The position numbers were made by a program, and so were the translations under genes. A model generated the notes under the pieces. It searched no databases, was not told where the DNA came from, and saw only the letters and a list, made by a program, of their open reading frames with translations. From Pseudomonadota bacterium (GTDB taxonomy: Bacteria; Pseudomonadota; Gammaproteobacteria; Steroidobacterales; GCA-2729495): a DNA stretch of 5,276 nt. The DNA is taken from assembly GCA_030836925.1 (NCBI GenBank), contig JAUPLK010000137.1, positions 1-5,276 of the forward strand, in the 5' to 3' direction. Of the stretch, positions 1-5,276 are shown piece by piece (within the stretch, counting starts at the first letter, position 1; each line of letters opens with the position of its first letter).

Positions 1-485
1 AGCTGCTCCAGCGCATGCAGGATCGGGCGCGGGTGGGGTTTGCGTTCGGGCAGCGTGTCGCCACTGACGGTGCAGGAAGAACGCTCGAGCAGGCCGAGTG
101 CGGCCAGCAGGGGTTCAGTGAACTGGCGCGGCTTGTTGGTGACCACGCCCCAGTGAATACCCTGCTGCTCGAGCCGGGTCAGCAACGGATCCATGTCGGG
201 AAACAGGCGGGTTGCGCTGACCAGACGCGTTGCATAGAGCTGGCCGAACTGTTGCTGCAGCTCCGGTTGCTGGGCCGGATCCTGCCCGGGGAAGGCAACG
301 CGCAGCAGGCCAAGCGTGCCGTTCGATACCTGCGCCCTGGCGGTTTCCCAGGGCAGTTCCGGCACGGACCGCAACCGGCAGAGTTCGTTCAACGTGGCCA
401 CCATGTCCGGCGCCGTGTCGAGCAGTGTTCCGTCCAGGTCGAACAGAACCGCCGCGGGCAATGTCCGTGCCGACCAGCGCGGCAT
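1..485 (-). CDS. gph: HAD-superfamily phosphatase, phosphoglycolate phosphatase / MupP type (partial, 3' end outside window)
   Basis: My translation from the ATG at 485-483 gives 161 complete codons running off the left edge. HAD motif I is DLDGTLLDTAPD, with nucleophile Asp16 and acid/base Asp18. Motif II is VVTNK with Thr116, and the motif III lysine is Lys149 in ERKPHP. Motif IV, the second acidic Mg2+ site, would lie in the missing part; family members are about 220 residues, so roughly 60 are absent. Residues 20-90 form the small helical cap of HAD-IA enzymes. The family hydrolyses small phosphomonoesters in the cytoplasm. Formal annotation is usually phosphoglycolate phosphatase (Gph), but in pseudomonads the gene directly after ubiG is MupP, the N-acetylmuramate-6-phosphate phosphatase of peptidoglycan recycling. 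Position and the GDTLPERKPHP stretch make MupP the likelier role, which is inference. The start overlaps the ubiG stop by one base (TGATG), so it is translationally coupled. Confidence 0.9.
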   Translation of the reverse strand, partial: MPRWSARTLPAAVLFDLDGTLLDTAPDMVATLNELCRLRSVPELPWETARAQVSNGTLGLLRVAFPGQDPAQQPELQQQFGQLYATRLVSATRLFPDMDPLLTRLEQQGIHWGVVTNKPRQFTEPLLAALGLLERSSCTVSGDTLPERKPHPRPILHALEQ

Positions 486-1207
486 CAGTCAGCTGCTCCG
501 TCCGGACGGCGGAAGTGCGCGAAGTAGTTCACGCCCACATCACCGCCCAGGCTGAAGCTCCGGTCCAGCGGGTTGTAATGTCCACCGGTCAGGGCTTCGA
601 GTCCCAGTCCCGCATGACGTGCCCAGGCATCGAGTTCGGATGGCCGGATCAGTTTCCCGTAATGATGCGTGCCGCGCGGTACCAGCCGGGTCAGGTACTC
701 GGCCCCGACGATGGCCGTCAGGAATGCGCGTGGCGTCCGGTTGAGTGTCGATACGATGACGCTGCCGCCGGGTTTGACCAGTCGTGCACAGGCCGCGATG
801 AGCGATGCCGGATCCGGCACATGCTCCAGCAGTTCCATGCAGGTGACTGCATCGAAGCTGCCCGCTGCACTTTGCACCAGGTCTTCTGCCGACATGTGCA
901 GATAGGTGACCGGCAGGGGTTCCGACTCCAGCAGATGCAGGCGTGCCACCTCGAGTACCTCGGCCGACATGTCGATGCCGGTGACCTGTGCGCCGCGCCT
1001 GGCCATCGCCTCCGACAGCAAACCGCCGCCACAACCCACATCGGCGATACGCTTGCCTGCCAGGCCGACGCGCTGATCGACCAGTCCGACGCGGGCCGGG
1101 TTGATGTCGTGCAAGGTGCGGAACTCGCCATCCCGGTCCCACCAGCGGCTGGCGAGCGCGCCAAAATGCGCCAGTTCGGCCGGATTGGCATTCGCCTGTT
1201 CAGTCAT
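485..1207 (-). CDS. ubiG: Ubiquinone biosynthesis O-methyltransferase UbiG (complete)
   Basis: A 240-residue class I SAM-dependent methyltransferase, the same length as E. coli UbiG. The family performs both O-methylations of ubiquinone synthesis (EC 2.1.1.222 and 2.1.1.64), releasing S-adenosylhomocysteine, at the inner face of the cytoplasmic membrane. Visible motifs: SAM motif I DVGCGGG at 56-62; the acidic end of strand 2 in TGID at 76-79; VTCMELLEHVPDP at 121-133; STLNRT at 153-158. The UbiG-specific segment around 165-187 (AIVGAEYLTRLVPRGTHHYG) corresponds to the membrane/lipid-contact insertion that separates UbiG from generic methyltransferases. The frame is open further upstream to an ATG at 1279. 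The ATG at 1207 is preferred because the family starts there and GGGAG lies 8 nt before it. It overlaps the end of the upstream amidohydrolase gene by 8 bp and the downstream phosphatase start by 1 bp, so it is the middle gene of a coupled operon. All expected motifs are present. Confidence 0.97.
   Translation of the reverse strand: MTEQANANPAELAHFGALASRWWDRDGEFRTLHDINPARVGLVDQRVGLAGKRIADVGCGGGLLSEAMARRGAQVTGIDMSAEVLEVARLHLLESEPLPVTYLHMSAEDLVQSAAGSFDAVTCMELLEHVPDPASLIAACARLVKPGGSVIVSTLNRTPRAFLTAIVGAEYLTRLVPRGTHHYGKLIRPSELDAWARHAGLGLEALTGGHYNPLDRSFSLGGDVGVNYFAHFRRPDGAAD
496..499 (-). promoter_or_regulatory. Ribosome binding site of the gph/mupP-type gene
   Basis: On the minus strand GGAG lies 10 nt before the ATG at 485, inside the last codons of ubiG. 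It supports this start, which reads TGATG with the ubiG stop. The site overlaps the edge of a perfect 12-bp palindrome at 498-509. Confidence 0.55.
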
Positions 1208-2537
1208 GTGCAACGCTCCCGCGGGCTGCCGACAGTCTCGCCCGCCATGATTCGGCGCGCGCCAGTATGGCGGGCGCATCGGCCACCAGCGGCTGATGGT
1301 CAGCGAGCAATTGCCGGCCGGCTACCCAGACATCGCTGACCTGATCGCGCGAAGTTGCATAGACCAGCTGTGAAACCGGATCGTAGACCGGCTGGGTAGC
1401 CGCCGCCGACAAGTCTACACAGATCACGTCTGCCTCCTTGCCTGTCACCAGCGAGCCGATACGGTCGCCGAGGCCCAGTGCCTTTGCGCCATTGAGCGTT
1501 GCCATGCCGAGTACCGTTGCGGCCGGTGCCGCATCGGCGCGTTGCGCCACACCCTTGGCGAGCAGCGCGCAGCTGCGCATCTCGCCGAACATGTCGAGGT
1601 CATTGTTGCTGCTGGCGCCGTCCGTGCCGAGCGCAATATTGATGCCGGCCGCTGCCAGATCCGCAATCGGACAGAAGCCGCTGGCCAGCTTGAGGTTGGA
1701 TTCCGGGCAATGCACGACACTCACGCCGCGGCTGGCCAGCAGCGGGATTTCTCCGGCAGTGAGCTGGGTCATGTGTACTGCCGCGAGCAGCGGTGTCAGC
1801 AGGCCGAGTTCGTCAAGGCGCTGCAGCGGACGTCGCGCATGCCGCTTCTGGCTCGCGCTGATTTCGCTGGCGGTCTCATGTACGTGCATGTGGATCTGCG
1901 TATCGAGTTCATTGGCGAGCAGCCGGATCTCCCTGAAGCTGTCGTCGGCAACCGTGTAGGGGGCATGGGGCGCAAAAATCATCGATACACGGGGGTGCCC
2001 CCGGAACTGGTCGCGCGCAGCCAGGCCCTTGCGCAGATATTCCCCGGCATCGCGTGCCCAGACCGTTGCCTGCTCCAGGACGATCATGCCCACGCAGGCC
2101 CGCAGCCCGCTCGCGTCCACGGCGCGTGCAATGACGTCCGGAAAAAAGTACATGTCGTTGAAGCAGGTGGTGCCACCCTGGAGCATTTCCAGCATCGCCA
2201 GTTCGGCGCCATCCCGCACAAAACCGCCATCGACCCAGCGCGCTTCGGCCGGCCAGATGTGCTCGTTCAGCCAGGTGTCGAGGGGCAGGTCGTCGGCCAT
2301 CCCGCGAAACAGGGTCATCGGGCTGTGGGTATGGGCGTTTACCAGTCCTGGCAGCAGGACATGCTGTGGTCGCCGGATCAGTTCCCGCGGGGCATAGCGC
2401 TGCGTGGCTTCGGCGGCAGGCAGCAGATCGACAATCCGGCCATCGCGCACCACCAGGGCGTGATCATCGAGAACCTGTCCTTCGGGTTCGACGGGGATGG
2501 TCCAGCGGGCGCTGATGATGAGGTCTGCAGGGTACAT
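1200..2537 (-). CDS. mtaD: TRZ/ATZ-family amidohydrolase, probable 5'-methylthioadenosine / S-adenosylhomocysteine deaminase
   Basis: A 445-residue amidohydrolase-superfamily enzyme with a metal-dependent TIM barrel flanked by a split beta-sandwich (about residues 1-60 and 360-430). Seen: NAHTHS with metal ligands His69 and His71; GGTTCFNDMY at 121-130, typical of the MtaD/SAH-deaminase branch; APHAPYT with His191; HVHET with metal ligand His218 and catalytic Glu221; AVHMTQL with His255; GTDGASSNND with metal ligand Asp306. These match the zinc and substrate residues known for the Thermotoga MTA/SAH deaminase. The likely reaction is hydrolytic deamination of 5'-methylthioadenosine to 5'-methylthioinosine, perhaps also SAH to S-inosylhomocysteine, in the cytoplasm. 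The P. aeruginosa gene at this locus (PA3170) is an MTA deaminase. It leads the operon, overlapping ubiG by 8 bp (ATGACTGA). The start at 2537 is chosen for GGAAG 8 nt upstream; an in-frame ATG at 2561 would add eight residues. Exact substrate is inferred; other adenosine or guanine derivatives are possible. Confidence 0.9.
   Translation of the reverse strand: MYPADLIISARWTIPVEPEGQVLDDHALVVRDGRIVDLLPAAEATQRYAPRELIRRPQHVLLPGLVNAHTHSPMTLFRGMADDLPLDTWLNEHIWPAEARWVDGGFVRDGAELAMLEMLQGGTTCFNDMYFFPDVIARAVDASGLRACVGMIVLEQATVWARDAGEYLRKGLAARDQFRGHPRVSMIFAPHAPYTVADDSFREIRLLANELDTQIHMHVHETASEISASQKRHARRPLQRLDELGLLTPLLAAVHMTQLTAGEIPLLASRGVSVVHCPESNLKLASGFCPIADLAAAGINIALGTDGASSNNDLDMFGEMRSCALLAKGVAQRADAAPAATVLGMATLNGAKALGLGDRIGSLVTGKEADVICVDLSAAATQPVYDPVSQLVYATSRDQVSDVWVAGRQLLADHQPLVADAPAILARAESWRARLSAARGSVAHD
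1216..1220 (-). promoter_or_regulatory. Ribosome binding site deciding the ubiG start
   Basis: On the minus strand GGGAG is followed by 8 nt and the ATG at 1207. It lies within the last codons of the amidohydrolase gene and favours this start over the in-frame ATG at 1279, which would add 24 residues absent from the UbiG family. Confidence 0.65.
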
Positions 2538-2564
2538 GGCACTGGCTTCCGGCGGCGGCATAAT
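2536..2564 (+). promoter_or_regulatory. Candidate sigma70-type promoter for gyrA
   Basis: ATGGCA at 2536-2541 matches the -35 consensus at 4 of 6 positions. It is followed after exactly 17 bp by CATAAT at 2559-2564, matching the -10 consensus at 5 of 6. A start near 2571 would give a 5' leader of about 140 nt containing the inverted repeat at 2619-2690. It was the best hexamer pair I found on the plus strand of the intergenic region. It overlaps the 5' end of mtaD, so gyrA and mtaD transcription could interfere. The -10 hexamer sits inside a short palindrome (GGCAT-A-ATGCC, 2557-2567). Prediction by eye only. Confidence 0.35.
2546..2550 (-). promoter_or_regulatory. Ribosome binding site favouring the 2537 start of mtaD
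   Basis: On the minus strand GGAAG lies 8 nt before the ATG at 2537. The alternative ATG at 2561 has only a weak AGG, 4 nt away. Confidence 0.45.
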
Positions 2565-2618
2565 GCCTGATCCGTGTTAGCATAGCGCGCGTCCCGGAGA
2601 CCATTTTTTTTAACACCG

Positions 2619-2690
2619 CAACGATCGACCGAGCCGCCTCCAGCCTGGCGGGTAAACGCCATGCCGGGTATGGCCGCAGGTCGATCGTTG
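2619..2690 (+). repeat. Perfect 12-bp inverted repeat upstream of gyrA
   Basis: CAACGATCGACC at 2619-2630 is the exact reverse complement of GGTCGATCGTTG at 2679-2690. The pair 2618/2691 could add a G-U pair in RNA. The arms enclose 48 nt, and each arm contains the palindrome CGATCG with a GATC site. Arm centres are 60 bp apart. The right arm ends 22 nt before the gyrA ATG. The repeat is seen directly. Whether it acts as an RNA stem, a cruciform under negative supercoiling, or a paired protein operator is open. Confidence 0.85.
2634..2674 (+). other. Nested hairpins inside the gyrA leader inverted repeat, with a competing hairpin
   Basis: Between the long-stem arms, CCGCC (2634-2638) pairs with GGCGG (2647-2651) around an 8-nt loop, and GCCAT (2658-2662) pairs with ATGGC (2670-2674) around a 7-nt loop. 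With the outer stem this makes a three-way junction. A mutually exclusive hairpin, TGGCG (2646-2650) with CGCCA (2657-2661) around the hexaloop GGTAAA, would disrupt both. The stems are only 5 bp each in GC-rich DNA, so individually they could be chance. Confidence 0.45.
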
Positions 2691-2693
2691 TCT

Positions 2694-2700
2694 GGCGGAA
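2694..2700 (+). promoter_or_regulatory. Weak, distant ribosome binding region of gyrA
   Basis: GGCGGAA is the only purine-rich match to the anti-Shine-Dalgarno near the start. It lies 12 nt before the ATG at 2713, longer than the usual 5-9 nt. The start itself is secure from N-terminal family alignment. Its GGCGG could also pair with CCGCC at 2634-2638. Confidence 0.4.
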
Positions 2701-2712
2701 TCTGCTGTATCG

Positions 2713-5268
<2,556 letters not shown>

Positions 5269-5276
5269 GCCGCATT

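Larger units (their letters stand above)
2571..2712 (+). promoter_or_regulatory. Putative structured 5' leader of gyrA
   Basis: If transcription starts near 2571, about 142 nt precede the gyrA ATG. The region has a GC-rich stretch, a T8 tract at 2604-2611, then a large stem with an internally structured interior (2619-2690), and finally the weak gyrA ribosome binding site. No open reading frame with coding character is evident, and it matches no riboswitch class that I recognise. It could be a cis-regulatory leader, or merely DNA-level operator repeats if the true transcription start lies further right. Confidence 0.35.

Noticed and set aside
230..1339. Long plus-strand open frame opposite ubiG and parts of its neighbours
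   Set aside because: The minus-strand UbiG and HAD phosphatase are unambiguous by motif. The plus-strand product has no family features and is a GC-bias shadow.
1542..2570. Plus-strand open frame of about 340 codons opposite mtaD
   Set aside because: The minus strand carries all metal-binding motifs of the amidohydrolase. The opposite frame has no domain-like sequence.
2579..2608. Minus-strand promoter for mtaD (TATGCT at 2584-2579 as -10)
   Set aside because: The -10 matches 4 of 6 positions but the region 17-18 bp upstream is only an A-run without a convincing -35. It is too weak to list as a feature.
2585..2611. GC-rich stretch followed by T8, resembling a rho-independent terminator
   Set aside because: Only a 3-bp stem (GTC/GAC, 2591-2601) can form before the T tract, and no plus-strand gene ends upstream of it.
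5269..5276. Sequence after the gyrA stop
   Set aside because: Only 8 bases remain, so no terminator or following gene can be judged.

Overview
The window is a GC-rich, chromosomal housekeeping segment, most likely from a gammaproteobacterium. The evidence is a DNA gyrase A protein that aligns end to end with the enterobacterial/pseudomonad form, and a UbiG of exactly the E. coli length. From memory, the layout (gyrA divergent from a cluster of TRZ/ATZ amidohydrolase, ubiG and a Gph/MupP phosphatase) resembles Pseudomonas and related gammaproteobacteria. I cannot assign a genus. Strong GC bias in third codon positions explains the many long spurious open frames opposite the real genes. I saw no mobile element, CRISPR array, tRNA or rRNA.

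Left part (1-2537, minus strand): a tightly packed three-gene cluster read from right to left. The first gene is an MtaD-type adenosine-derivative deaminase (5'-methylthioadenosine / S-adenosylhomocysteine deaminase family). The second is the ubiquinone O-methyltransferase UbiG. The third is a HAD phosphatase of the phosphoglycolate phosphatase/MupP type, whose 3' end lies outside the window. The first pair overlaps by 8 bp and the second by 1 bp, so all three are almost certainly one translationally coupled operon. UbiG consumes S-adenosylmethionine and releases S-adenosylhomocysteine, and MtaD-family enzymes act on thioether nucleosides from SAM metabolism, so the first two genes may be metabolically linked. 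The third probably belongs to peptidoglycan recycling or phosphoglycolate salvage.

Middle (2538-2712): a divergent intergenic region of about 175 bp. It holds a reasonable sigma70-like promoter pointing at gyrA, a T8 tract, and a perfect 12-bp inverted repeat whose arms enclose 48 nt. That interior can itself form two small hairpins or one alternative hairpin. The right arm ends 22 nt before the gyrA start codon, so in the transcript this would be a structured 5' leader. It is the most interesting non-coding signal in the window.

Right part (2713-5268, plus strand): complete gyrA (851 residues) with all catalytic motifs, a wild-type-looking quinolone-resistance region (Thr83, Asp87), a canonical GyrA box and a short acidic C-terminal tail. 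Only 8 bases follow the stop codon.

This is mostly ordinary core-genome sequence. I do not see a new multi-gene system. The best candidate for something undescribed is the gyrA leader structure.
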